A stretch of DNA of 64,000 bases from Hofstenia miamia (Eukaryota > Xenacoelomorpha > Acoela), in the NCBI GenBank assembly GCA_004352715.1, contig SCFE01000079.1, positions 857,599 to 921,598 of the forward strand, written 5' to 3'. This document shows positions 35,083-44,619 of the stretch, piece after piece (the stretch's first letter is position 1; each line of letters begins with the position of its first letter). Both the position numbers and the translations under genes were made by a program. The notes beneath the pieces were generated by a model. That model ran no database searches, was not told the DNA's origin, and saw only the letters and a program-made list of their open reading frames with translations.

Positions 35083-35249
35083 GGTAGAATACATGCGAGT
35101 TTTTTGTTTGAAGTGTTTTGTTGCCTTTTAAGAAGAAAAAGTGTCTTGCAACATTTGTTTTGGTAGAGAGCTGAGGTGTTTGCATCTCGAATAAACATGT
35201 GCCAAATATAGAATGACTTCCAAATTCTCTGGTTCTTGGCTTATTCATT

Positions 35250-35770
35250 GCAATTTGTAATGTTGTCTATAAACACATCTTTGTTTTAATAAACAGTAGG
35301 GATACCTGTAAAAGTGACTGATATTTGTTTTTCATTGTTGATGTAAATTATGAATCAATTGTGTATCAATGAATGACGCCATTAACAATAACGTGCTTTA
35401 GCCGAAAACGCAAAAAAAATTAATTTTTCAATGCAATCCCGAAAAAAATTTTTACACATGTGGTACAAATATATGCAATTTTACTATAGGTCAGAATTTG
35501 TGTAGGAGTTAGTTATACAAAACGTCAGTTAGTATGAAAGCGAAAGCCTAACTCCTTGTTGAAAAATTGTCAAAATATTGAGAGAAAAGGCAAAAGTTCA
35601 ATTTTTGATTCCAAAAAGGGAACTGATCCGCTACTTTCTGAAAATTTTTATTGTCATTTTCGGAATCAGCATAGTTGACTTAACAAAACCTGATATGTGT
35701 GTAAAAATCGCTGTCGATGATACACCCTAATGCCCGAGTCTTTCTAAAATTCACTTTAATATGAGAGATG
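35250..35770. other. No gene seen
   Basis: AT-rich sequence between the GX relic and a mariner relic; no repeat partner found in the window. Confidence 0.35.
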
Positions 35771-35779
35771 TACAATGCC

Positions 35780-36345
35780 ACATCTTTTCATTGATCCATG
35801 TTGCAATTGCATTATTCACATCATCACCATAATTGAATGCCTTACAAAAAAAGAAGCAATGCTAGGAGAGGAAGAAGAATGTGCAATATACGGACAGAAT
35901 TATCATTCGGTAGCTTGTGTGACCACCCGGCTACAAAATACATAGTTGATGTTCATTTAATCTAAATGAAGTGTTGCAGTCGTCACATCAACATTTAACT
36001 TTTTGCCGTTGATGCTGCTGTTTCTCTTAGACTTTCCTCAAAAAGTTCTTTGATTTGATTGTCAATTTGCAAATGGGGCTTACCAGGACTTTTCATCAAT
36101 AATATAATCACCGCAACTAAATTTGGCAATCCAGTTCTGGTATGTTCTTGCAGTAATTGTTCCCTTCCCGAAAACTTCATTTACTTCATGGACAATTGTT
36201 TGCGCATTTAACTTAAGTTTCCAACAATTATTTTTAAAGCATCTCAATTCTCTTTATGAAAAATCAATTGAACGTCTGCAATCAATAATAATAATAAAGA
36301 AATCAATATCACGTCAAATTTTAAAACCATAAAATAGGGCTGCTT
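35780..36345 (-). pseudogene. Mariner-like transposase relic, middle deleted
   Basis: Minus-strand translation, with frameshifts, gives the N-terminal helix-turn-helix part ('KLNAQTIVHEVNEVFGKGTI', 'TARTYQNWIAKFSCGDY', 'DNQIKELFEESLRETAAST') and, much shortened, a C-terminal end ('AFNYGDDVNNAIATWINEK'). The catalytic core with the D,D,D motifs is absent. Order and spacing of the helices and the R-T-x-x-x-W-x-A-x-F block are characteristic of mariner. Terminal inverted repeats were not found. Confidence 0.7.
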
Positions 36346-36377
36346 GTTCAAATGTAGCTAAAAATTACTGTACACAT

Positions 36378-36729
36378 CAGACTTGTCAACGAGCCGTAAT
36401 GTCTAAGCTCGGCTCGTTTAATTTTGAGTAATTTCGGCTCGGCTCGCCACAGAAAATCTTTCAATGAGGCTCGTTTCAGCTCGCTATTTTTNAAAAATAC
36501 TGTGCTCTCAGAATTTTTTAAATTGCTCTTCCTATTAATTACATACAAAATACGATTATATGTAAGGAATATTAAATGAAAAAATAAGAAAAATCTGCAT
36601 AATCAAATTAACAAGCAGCACTATAAATTTGGTTTGCTTAAAAACGGCTCGTTTTGGGCTCGTTGTATATCCAATACTCTGCTCAACCTCGGCTCGGCTC
36701 GTTAGAAGCTCGGCTCGTTGACAAGTTTG
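36378..36729. mobile_element. hAT-type MITE, GGCTCG family, copy 2
   Basis: 352 bp. The left end is 'CAGACTTGTCAACGAGCC' and the reverse complement of the right end is 'CAAACTTGTCAACGAGCCG'. Flanks GTACACAT (36370-36377) and GTGCACAT (36730-36737) agree at 7 of 8. Inverted relative to copy 1 at 24881-25271. One ambiguous base at 36492. Confidence 0.9.
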
Positions 36730-36739
36730 GTGCACATTC

Positions 36740-37270
36740 TAATAGTAAATTTATCTGGCTATCTAAATTAATAAGAACTCTATTATTAAAATTTATTAAA
36801 GCGTTAATGATATATTTCATTCTTCCATCTGAAATAACTTTTCCAAAACACCTATATTTTCAAATATAATCCATTTGAATTGCCAAAAATAATTTTTTTA
36901 CTCTTCTACATAATTTTCTATTTGAAATGCTAAATGTAAAATGAATCTTAAGGAGTAATTGAGCATATCATCTTAGATACCTTTACCATATCATTAATAT
37001 CTATTTAGTAGTTGAAATAAAAATCTAATAATTTTATATAAAATTTATTCAATGACATTTTGAAAGAATACCACACAAATTGTTGTTAATTTCTTTTAGG
37101 AAACGACGAAGTACTTTTTTTGTAAATTGCTTTTAAGAAATTTCCAAGATGTATGAAAGAAATCAAGAATTTTTTCAAAATAGAGAAAATAAAAAACCAG
37201 GTATATTGATTACATTAATGAAATGTCAAAAGAATTTTAAATCTCTTCTCCGATTTTAATAAATCAAGTC
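36740..37270. other. No gene seen
   Basis: Very AT-rich; nothing identified. Confidence 0.35.
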
Positions 37271-37274
37271 AAAG

Positions 37275-37627
37275 ACCCCGAATATCAATATGTTTAATCT
37301 CCAGATATTTTTATTATTAACAGGGCACGGCAATTAGCCGTTTGCATGTAAACAAACCTTAAGAAAAGGAAATCATAACAAGAGCATTATATTTTGCTTT
37401 TGTCCAAGCATTTCTTAAAAATTCATTCTATATCAAAATGATATTTGTGCTTATTTGAATTTGTATATGTATTTTTACACATTCTAAAAACTACTGGAGT
37501 TTCACTAAAAATTTTGACAAATTCTTACAAGAATTTCTTTAAAATGTTATTAATTTCTTCTACTATAACAATGTATGAAAAGTTTTAAGGAAAATAATAC
37601 TTTCCTGCATATACAAGCAATATATAT
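37275..37627 (-). repeat. Dispersed repeat R2, copy a
   Basis: Direct match of 63560-63931, for example 'caattagccgtttgcatgta' and 'aataatactttcctgca'. On the minus strand both copies encode a similar pattern: C-K-N-T-Y-x-N-S-N-K, then K-K-C, then L-R-x-V-Y-M-Q-T-A-N-C. This copy has a stop in the middle. Confidence 0.6.
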
Positions 37628-37924
37628 CTTAAAATAAGAAGTAGTAGATATAGATAATATATTTGTCATTAATATTTAAATGTATGCTTGCAAAAAAGCG
37701 CTAAGCATACTCAGGTGGCCTGAATGCAAGAAGATGAAAAAATACTGGTATTTAGAGTCATTATAATACTAATACTATTTTTTGAAGTAACCATCCTTTA
37801 AAACATTGAAACTCCTGCTGATTAGCATGCCCTACAAGTCTGATTAAATTTATGTTTTTTGTCAATTGCAAAGTTAAGTTTTCAAGTTTTCAAATAACAA
37901 TTAAAATATTAAGCCCAAATTGCT

Positions 37925-37976
37925 ATGTGGAAAATCCAGCCCAAGCCCGACCCAACCCAACCCAATTCCAACTCTG
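37925..37976 (-). mobile_element. Isolated hAT-type end, GGGTTGG family
   Basis: Reverse complement begins 'CAGAGTTGGAATTGGGTTGG' and continues with GGGTTGGG/GGGCTTGGG words, the same architecture as the complete elements in this window. No partner end or target duplication was found, so it is a fragment. Similar CCCAA-rich text at 62100-62165 and 62520-62600 may belong to the same family. Confidence 0.45.
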
Positions 37977-38144
37977 ATGTATATATGTATATATGTATTC
38001 CAACACTGATGTACATGATGTATATATTGACTCAAAGATATCATGAAAAGATAAATTCTACAAAAAACAATATATTTCGGATGTACTGTCATTTTCAAGT
38101 TACGCCTATATGACAATTAATACTAGCTTTACTAAAATTTTGTC

Positions 38145-38207
38145 GTTTTGCATATCTAATCAAATAATTCACGTTTAAAAAATCCAGATGCTCAAAATCC
38201 AACTGCA
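38145..38207. repeat. Dispersed repeat R1, copy c (truncated)
   Basis: Matches 9757-9825 ('gcatatctaatcaaataatt', 'atccagatgctcaa') and stops where a GCACGG-family hAT fragment begins. Confidence 0.5.
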
Positions 38208-38280
38208 CAGTGCTGCAACCGTGCCTGGTTTTTGGAAGCACAGCCTGGCACGGCACGGCACGGGACGGCATGGTTTATCA
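38208..38280. mobile_element. hAT-type fragment, GCACGG family
   Basis: 'CAGTGCTGCAACCGTGCC' followed by GGCACGGCACGG words matches the left end of 33550-35082. The rest of the element is missing. Confidence 0.7.
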
Positions 38281-38324
38281 AAAATATCTAATTCTAGTAA
38301 CAAATCAAATGAATACAAGTGTAA

Positions 38325-38669
38325 ATGTTGGAAAAACACACTTTGTTGAAAGAACAACTTTTACTCCATATTTCTAAAACACAAGTATGCATTCCGATTT
38401 TAAATAAACATATTATAATATATGGTGAGGATTATATCAAACATTGTGGTCGGCAACTAAGCAGAAGAACAAAAGAACATGAAACTAATTCAACCATTTC
38501 AAAACACCTAAAAAATTGTGGACTAAGCTATGATGTAAAAATTTTAAAGAATACCGATGCAAAATATCTTAAAATAACTGAAAGCATTTTAATAAGATCA
38601 TTTCAACCAAGTCTAAATACGAAAGAAGATTATAGACATAAACTATTGTTACCAATAATTACGATTTAG
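38325..38669 (+). pseudogene. GIY-YIG-type relic of a Penelope-like or similar retroelement
   Basis: A 114-codon open frame contains 'GEDYIKHCGRQLSRRTKEHE', 'ISKHLKNCGLSYDVKIL' and 'ESILIRSFQPSLNTKED'. This is the usual order of a GIY-YIG nuclease tail: Y-I-G-x-x-x-R-x-L-x-x-R-x-x-E-H, then a conserved E-x-x-x-I-x-x-x-x-P-x-L-N. The first GIY motif is degraded and the Gly of YIG is Lys. No reverse transcriptase precedes it, so it is a 3' fragment. Penelope-like elements are the commonest source in invertebrates, which is inference. Confidence 0.6.
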
Positions 38670-38779
38670 TGAAATAAAATATTGCTATAAAATCAAGTAC
38701 ATTTAGAGGGAATTATTTGTAAAACTTATGATGACTTTGTAAGTCGAAATATATTTGAATGTTTTTGTTAATATTATGA

Positions 38780-39137
38780 TCTGCTTCCAGTAATGTAATG
38801 TTTAACAAAAATAGATATTTCATTCCAACGAGATCCAATATTATCAAAGGTGATCACAATGATTTTTCCCGTTTGATTGACACAGTTAATTATCTAATGA
38901 GAAATGCAGATATCTTTACCAGAAAATTGAAACGCAGCTTCGCTCCTTTTTTTAATGATAGATTGCATTCTTTAGATATTAAGAATTCATGCACTTTTTC
39001 ATATATTGCGGATGCTCAAATTGTCGAACGTTCAGATCCATCAATTGACTATCATTTGTATATTTTTAATTATCACTGTTTATTTAATTCCAATATTTTT
39101 GGATATATAGCCCAATAATAATAATAATAATAATAAG
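38780..39137 (+). other. Unassigned open frame and (AAT)n tract
   Basis: A 106-codon frame (38798-39118) includes 'FTRKLKRSFAPFFNDRLHSL' and ends in an (ATA)n tract. The middle looks protein-like, but no family is recognised. The trinucleotide tail resembles the 3' end of a LINE. Confidence 0.25.
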
Positions 39138-39397
39138 AGTCAAAGCAAATTTATTGCTCAATGTATACAAAATTCTACAAACAAACATCACAAAAGACAA
39201 ATAAAATATTAACAAATTATTAACTACAAATTAATATGTACAATGTATACTAATATAATCAATGCTTGTGTGAATGTTTGTGTAGGTGCTCAATGTTGGA
39301 TGTATGTTTCGAATGCATGAAGTGTATTACCTTCCCCTAATGCATATTGTTTTATAAGAAGACTGTTTCAATTTTTTAATAATAATAATAATAATAA

Positions 39398-39735
39398 AGG
39401 ACAGAAATGTAGTAAGCAAGGAGAAAGAGAAGATAGCCAAGTACAGAGAGTTGGCAGAGGAAATAGAAAGAAAGGCTGTGGAAGTTAAAGAAGGTTGAAG
39501 TAGTCCCGGTAGTTGTAGGAGCACTAGGAGCAGTGAGTAAGAAGCATAAGAGATACTTGGAGAAGTTGGGTGTACCAAAGTGGAGAAGAGCGGTAGCACA
39601 GAAGGCAGCATTGTTAGGTACAGCAAGAGTCCTGAGGAAAGCTCCCCAAGCTGAGAGGAATACCAGCATGAAGCTGTGCGAAGTAAGAAATAATAATAAT
39701 AATAATAATAGTAATAATAACAACAATAATGATAA
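39398..39735 (+). pseudogene. LINE ORF2 3' end with (AAT)n tail
   Basis: Encodes 'VSKEKEKIAKYRELAEEIER', then after a frameshift 'KVEVVPVVVGALGAVSKKHK', then 'VPKWRRAVAQKAALLGTARV'. I recognise this C-terminal signature, V-V-P-V-V-V-G-A-L-G-x-V followed by Q-K-x-A-L-L-G-T-A-R-x-L-R-K, from the last part of LINE reverse-transcriptase proteins in many animals. The frame is followed by (AAT)n from about 39687, a typical simple-repeat tail. It is 5'-truncated with at least one frameshift. Confidence 0.75.
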
Positions 39736-39736
39736 T

Positions 39737-39968
39737 TATATATATATATATGTATATATATATATANNNNNNNNNNNNNNNNNNNNNNNNNNNNNNNNNN
39801 NNNNNNNNNNNNNNNNNNNNNNNNNNNNNNNNNNNNNNNNNNNNNNNNNNNNNNNNNNNNNNNNNNNNNNNNNNNNNNNNNNNNNNNNNNNNNNNNNNNN
39901 NNNNNNNNNNNNNNNNNNNNNNNNNNNNNNNNNNNNNNNNNNNNNNNNNNNNNNNNNNNNNNNNNNNN

Positions 39969-40016
<48 letters not shown>
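39737..40016. repeat. (TA)n microsatellite containing an assembly gap
   Basis: TA runs flank an N run at 39767-39968 on both sides. The gap is almost certainly unresolved TA repeat. All long frames through it are artefacts. Confidence 0.9.
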
Positions 40017-40018
<2 letters not shown>

Positions 40019-40540
40019 CATTACTTTGCTACTGCTGTTTTAAGAGCACCCTTCAAAAGAAAAATTGTGCTTCCGAGATCGAGAAATTGCCGTTCCCTCA
40101 GAAACCGAAATGTACTAGCCGTATATCTTCAATGTCCCTACAGAGAACGTACGATATTTTCTGACAATGATTTAAACCAATATACAAAGAAGTTTGTGTT
40201 CCCATAAGAAAGTGCACAAGGTGGCCTTCTAAAAGATTGCAAACTAAATTTAATACATGCTAATTTTTTAAGCTTTCCAAATTTCTATGAAATTTACAGC
40301 AAAACTTGTAGTATATTTACAATGTCTTTCAAATAGTACTAGTTGTTGCTTTTGTTTCTATTATTTATTTTATAAATTGGCAAAATATCTGTGATATTAC
40401 TAGTGAGGAATTTTTTTGTAAATCGTAATATATTTAGATGAAGAAACTATGTGCGTTATGCATATACTAAGTTCGATTAAATTAAAAGCTTAAAGGTAAT
40501 TCATGTTATTAAGGACAGCGAGTAAATGCTCCGTGTAAAG
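40017..40540. other. No gene seen
   Basis: The first 190 bases keep a plus frame with a moderately protein-like composition ('SRNCRSLRNRNVLAVYLQCP'), but no family is recognised. The rest is AT-rich. Confidence 0.25.
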
Positions 40541-42170
40541 AGATACTTTTTCTTAATCGATGCTCACTTTTAAGCACAGATTTGTATTTCTTCAATATAA
40601 ATCATTTTAAATGTTATTAAATATTGTTTGTCAAACACATCTTTTTTATTAACCGATGGTTACTTATAAAACTTGGTTAATATAAAACATCGATTTTAAA
40701 TAACGTAATAGTTTTTTCATAGCAATGTAATAACTATGAAAGAAGTACTAAAGTAGTTTTTTATAGTATGCCAAACATTATGTCCAAAATTTAGGAATCC
40801 AAGATTGTGAGAAAAGTTTTGAAAAACGTCTTACTAAGATTAATAAAGAATTTTGATAAAAAATATGGAACCTTCAGATATATTTCATTTGTTCGAGTAA
40901 GATATGTGGATATGTGAAATTTTATGTAATTTGTTAAGAACGCTTCTAAAATAGAGCATTATTCTTTGCAATAACACTAAATTTATATACATTGTAAATA
41001 TTATTTCCACTACATGCAATTCCATCTACAGGTTCAAACTTGAATGTAAAACGCCAAACTATGAGCAAGTTTAGCTTGTGGATTATCCAGTTTTGCCAAC
41101 TCTACAGAGTAGTCTGTGGTTTTTGTAGCCCCAGGTATTGTATAAATTATTGCAGGATTCGGCAAAGTAATTCCATTAATTAAGTTTTGATTAGAGGTTA
41201 CCGTTAACCAACCACCTAGCAGACTTGAAGTTCCCACATGCAACTCATAGTCATCCACAAGAAAATAGAAGTTGTCTTTAGACATCTCATCTTGCCATGG
41301 ATGATAAACCAAGTTTTCACCAGCAAAAAAACTTGTGAGATCATAGGAATATGATCTAAATAAAAGAGACAGTAGCTCTCTTCCTTGGATGTCATACAGC
41401 CTCAATTCCACAAACTTCTTAGTTGTTAAATATTCATTTGTAACCTCTTCATCACGCATGTAAACATTGTTATTCAATCTTTCTCCAAACGGAAAGTTTT
41501 TGTGGAACTCATTATTGTCATTTCCCAAATAACTAATAGAGAAGTTTTGTTGGTTGCCAGAAACAAATTTTAAAAACATTTTCCAATTCTTTCTGATTCG
41601 TTGATCACATCGATATTTGAATAGTGTGAATCCGACATCATCGACTTCCTCTGAGTTAGATTCATTATATAAATTACAAGAAGCAAAAGCAGAATTATAT
41701 GCAAAAGAGTTACAGGAATCATGAACTTCACAAAGTGCTGAGCATCTCGCCATTGTTCTACAACTAGAAGTATAGCTCCGCAGTGGATTTGTCAGGCTTA
41801 CATTTCTTTTATTGACAGTGAAAACTTTGCGGAATTTATGACAAATATCCTCTGTTGCATAAACATTTCTAAAGTAAAACAAATTTATGCATAAAATCAA
41901 CCAAACCATGCTGCATTTATGCATCACAAAAACTGAATTCAATTTAGTTAGAAGAAATTTGATTGGATAATTTTTTGGAGATTCACATGCATAGATATCC
42001 ATATTTAATCAGCTATATATACAATAGTAATATTTTGCAACATCTGTAAAAAATTTCAGAAACAAGAAAAATGATTTTAAATTCATTCAGAAAGCTATAT
42101 AGATGCTTCAATTTCAACTACATTAAAAAATAATTGAAAAGATATCTGAAAAATGAAAAATTTACATTAA
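40540..42170 (-). repeat. Segmental duplication, unit 2 (pairs with 11820-13560)
   Basis: Contains the intact PAN/Apple gene with both flanks similar to those of the 12-13 kb pseudogene. See unit 1. Confidence 0.75.
41034..41924 (-). CDS. Secreted PAN/Apple-domain protein with lectin-like C-terminal domain
   Basis: The only convincing intact gene, uninterrupted for 296 codons from the ATG at 41924. An in-frame ATG at 42002 would add 26 residues, but the 41924 start places a hydrophobic signal peptide ('MVWLILCINLFYF') at the N-terminus with likely cleavage after 'NVYA'. A PAN/Apple core follows: Cys pattern in 'CRTMARCSALCEVHDSCNSF' with a further Cys after 'AYNSAFAS'. From about residue 110 a second domain runs to the end: W-K-M-F-L-K-F-V-S-G-N, 'VELRLYDIQGRELLSLLF', an 'HPWQDEMSKDNFYFLVDDYE' block and 'GGWLTVTSN'. 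This matches, from memory, a lineage-expanded lophotrochozoan family of extracellular PAN-plus-lectin-like proteins. Ligand and role are unknown. No intron is needed. Paralogues lie at 12500-13456 and 29340-29470, both broken. Confidence 0.8.
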   Translation of the reverse strand: MHKCSMVWLILCINLFYFRNVYATEDICHKFRKVFTVNKRNVSLTNPLRSYTSSCRTMARCSALCEVHDSCNSFAYNSAFASCNLYNESNSEEVDDVGFTLFKYRCDQRIRKNWKMFLKFVSGNQQNFSISYLGNDNNEFHKNFPFGERLNNNVYMRDEEVTNEYLTTKKFVELRLYDIQGRELLSLLFRSYSYDLTSFFAGENLVYHPWQDEMSKDNFYFLVDDYELHVGTSSLLGGWLTVTSNQNLINGITLPNPAIIYTIPGATKTTDYSVELAKLDNPQAKLAHSLAFYIQV

Positions 42171-42179
42171 ATTGCCTGA

Positions 42180-43250
42180 CATCTATATTTAATAGTACAG
42201 TCTATCATTGGCATTTACAAAGAAGCTTTTGCATTTAGTTGAATTTTCAGTTTGCTCAATGAGACTATGAAAAAACTCAGAATTATAAGAAACCCTGTAT
42301 ACTGCTTTTTTCACAGTGAGCTGACAGATTCATTGGTGATGTCATATATTGTAAATGAAAACAGATTGAGAAATTTTAACTCTTAAAAATGAGCATTTTA
42401 TAACATCAACACAAAAAGTTTTATATTTCTAGGTAAGAAAATTGTTAACAAATAGAAATTTTCCCATTTCAGTAGAACACATTATAATATAACAAATACA
42501 ATATTGTAGTAAATGTAATCCACAAAGCCTTTGTAAATATCATCTATAAATATATTGCATTTAATATAATGATTAAGGCCAATCTCTAGTTATAGTGCAA
42601 GCTAAGTTTATTAACTATTAAGAGCAATTTCTAAGCTTAATCACATGCTAAGCTTAAACATATTAAGTTGAAATTTTCATTTTGTTACTAGACATTAATT
42701 TTTTGAGAAACTTCAAATCCTGAAATTTTAAATATTGGGAGCGAATGCGGGGTATGCCTTTGCATCCCCATCAGCATAAAACAAATAAAATTTTCGTCAT
42801 ACTTTCAATTTTGTCAGAGTTCAGAAACACTTTTTAATCAAATACTTCTATTCTTAGCGCGGGAATGCTTTTCTCCAAAGAGCAAATGATAAAAAACCCA
42901 TATTTTATAAATACAGTAACTGCAATAATCTGCTTTATGCATATTTTTTATAGATATGATCAAATCGAGGCCGTCCTAGTCTGCGACCTAAACATGTTAG
43001 TCAATGCTTATAATAGAGCATTTACATACATTGTTGTGAGATCACACCTGGAAGAGTACTACCAAAAGAATTACAGAGCAAAACATCCAAAATATATGCA
43101 ATGAACTTAATTGATTACACACACACATTTTAGGTCTTCCCTATCAAAATATTAATAGGCAAGGATTTCAGGTGGAGTCTAAATCAATCTTTCACCCTAG
43201 AAAAAATGTAATGCTCTTTTAATATGCTTGAATTCATAACTACAAAATGC
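42180..43250. other. No gene identified
   Basis: A 79-codon plus frame (42865-43104) has a hydrophobic stretch and a charged C-terminus but no recognisable domain. Otherwise AT-rich. Confidence 0.3.
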
Positions 43251-43269
43251 TGACTGATAAGCAAAAAAT

Positions 43270-43495
43270 ATGTTTAACCTTAAACGCCCTCGCGTCATTT
43301 TTAATGAACAAACCGTGTTTCCACATTTACAAAGAATTTTCTCCAAGCCTATTTCCAAATTTGACACTCTTAAGAGCATGGATAGGTCTATTGAGGAACA
43401 TACCTTATGCAATGTTGAAAATTTTGCTGTGGTCGAGGTTGTTGAAAAGATTAACAAGTTTTTTTGAAAATTTCAAATTTTCAAAAATATAAGTT
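43270..43495 (+). repeat. Dispersed repeat R3 with coding-like frame
   Basis: Open for 65 codons from 43270 ('LKRPRVIFNEQTVFPHLQRI', 'DRSIEEHTLCNVENFAVVEV') with a stop at the end. The homologous segment at 50-250 preserves part of the same reading. Composition is strongly protein-like, so this is probably a fragment of a mobile or duplicated gene. Family unknown. Confidence 0.4.
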
Positions 43496-43499
43496 GAAC

Positions 43500-44140
43500 T
43501 ACATGTATATCAATAATTTGATCTAGACACTGGGGTTGTTAACCAGAAAAAGTATTCATTGTCTTTTCATCCTGAAAGAGTAACTATGGGAATATTGTTA
43601 CTTGAATTGTTGAAATGGAGCTACATTTTGTTAGTCAGTATTTCTGTATATCAGGCTTAATATGGTTATTTCATGTTCCGTTCTTAGCAACAATGAGATC
43701 TATTGTCTACCAATCTTGTTCTCATCAAAATTCAGGATTTTCTAGATGTCACTTCAATTTTAAACATAATCCAAGAAGAATATCCGTTGTTTTAATTTGT
43801 TAAAGTTAAAGTACGTCTTCAGTTTAAAATTTCACTATGCTTGTTGCTGTATTATTTTTTTGTCTGATGGTAGTTGTTCTTAAAAAGTATATAGCAGTCG
43901 TACCGTTGTAAAAATTCAATCTTTTACTTTGTTACAATGGAGAAATATAGTTTTATATATCACCAGTCAAAATCAAGCTTTATCTATGCAAAACCATGTG
44001 CTAGATTTTGGACATTCATTTTGGAATGCATATCAGATATGAAAAAATTAGGAAGTTTCAAAAACACTAAATGGGTGAATTCTATTGATGATTACATAAC
44101 TAATCTCAAGTATCAACTATTTATTTCCTAGCTCTATATA
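43500..44140. other. No gene identified
   Basis: Two short plus frames (43615-43803 and 43937-44131) are open but unrecognised. Confidence 0.3.
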
Positions 44141-44369
44141 TCTGGAATTTTTGGACTTACCTTTTTAATAAATTGCTTAACAGGGCAAATAATCATAAAT
44201 ATTTTTGTTACATATCACTATACACTCAAAGTTAAACTGAATTAAGATCTTATTCATCACCCATTTTCCATTCAAAACCTAACAATAAAGTAATAACAAA
44301 ATTTTTTCATGGAGTGCTAAAGCTTACAAGAGTAGTAATAAACCGAGTGAAGCCCGTGGCACAAATTGA
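44141..44369. repeat. 229-bp direct repeat, copy 1 (abuts a 21-N gap)
   Basis: Identical by eye to 44391-44619; the two copies are separated only by the N run 44370-44390. See the findings for the likely artefact. Confidence 0.9.
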
Positions 44370-44390
44370 NNNNNNNNNNNNNNNNNNNNN

Positions 44391-44619
44391 TCTGGAATTT
44401 TTGGACTTACCTTTTTAATAAATTGCTTAACAGGGCAAATAATCATAAATATTTTTGTTACATATCACTATACACTCAAAGTTAAACTGAATTAAGATCT
44501 TATTCATCACCCATTTTCCATTCAAAACCTAACAATAAAGTAATAACAAAATTTTTTCATGGAGTGCTAAAGCTTACAAGAGTAGTAATAAACCGAGTGA
44601 AGCCCGTGGCACAAATTGA
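44391..44619. repeat. 229-bp direct repeat, copy 2
   Basis: Begins 'tctggaatttttggactta' directly after the gap and ends 'gtggcacaaattga', as does copy 1 directly before the gap. Confidence 0.9.

Larger units (their letters stand above)
29795..35240 (-). pseudogene. GX family, copy 1, split by three hAT-type insertions
   Basis: Minus strand, read downward. 35240-35083 begins '...NQRIWKSFY', after an upstream stop at 35241-35243. Then 33549-33254 has 'ETLNGLFDI', Cys residues and 'EEEFLHDQSTARIM'. Then 32395-31536 has acidic/Ser-rich text, 'IAIFIDGR', 'NTGRKNG', 'LHWFMCNLHLNELPLRHLYK' and 'GKALKNCETLPT'. Then 30210-29795 has 'DLSRDQAYLFKIIQSITTGV', 'GPMSRARWLTIA' and 'GPMWFQIKNH'. Each of the three joins continues in frame if one element and one 8-bp target copy are subtracted. 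At least three stops and several frameshifts show it is dead. From memory it belongs to a multi-copy invertebrate family I cannot name. The spaced Asp motifs (F-I-D-G-R and D-R-T-x-x-N-T-G) suggest an RNase H-like transposase, which is inference. Confidence 0.7.

Noticed and set aside
39533-40207. A 224-codon plus frame
   Set aside because: It fuses the LINE 3' end with a (TA)n gap and downstream sequence; only the first part has meaning.
43270-43492. Calling the 43-kb open frame a functional small gene
   Set aside because: Only one of two copies is open, no start context or partner exon was found, and it is better described as a repeat-borne relic.
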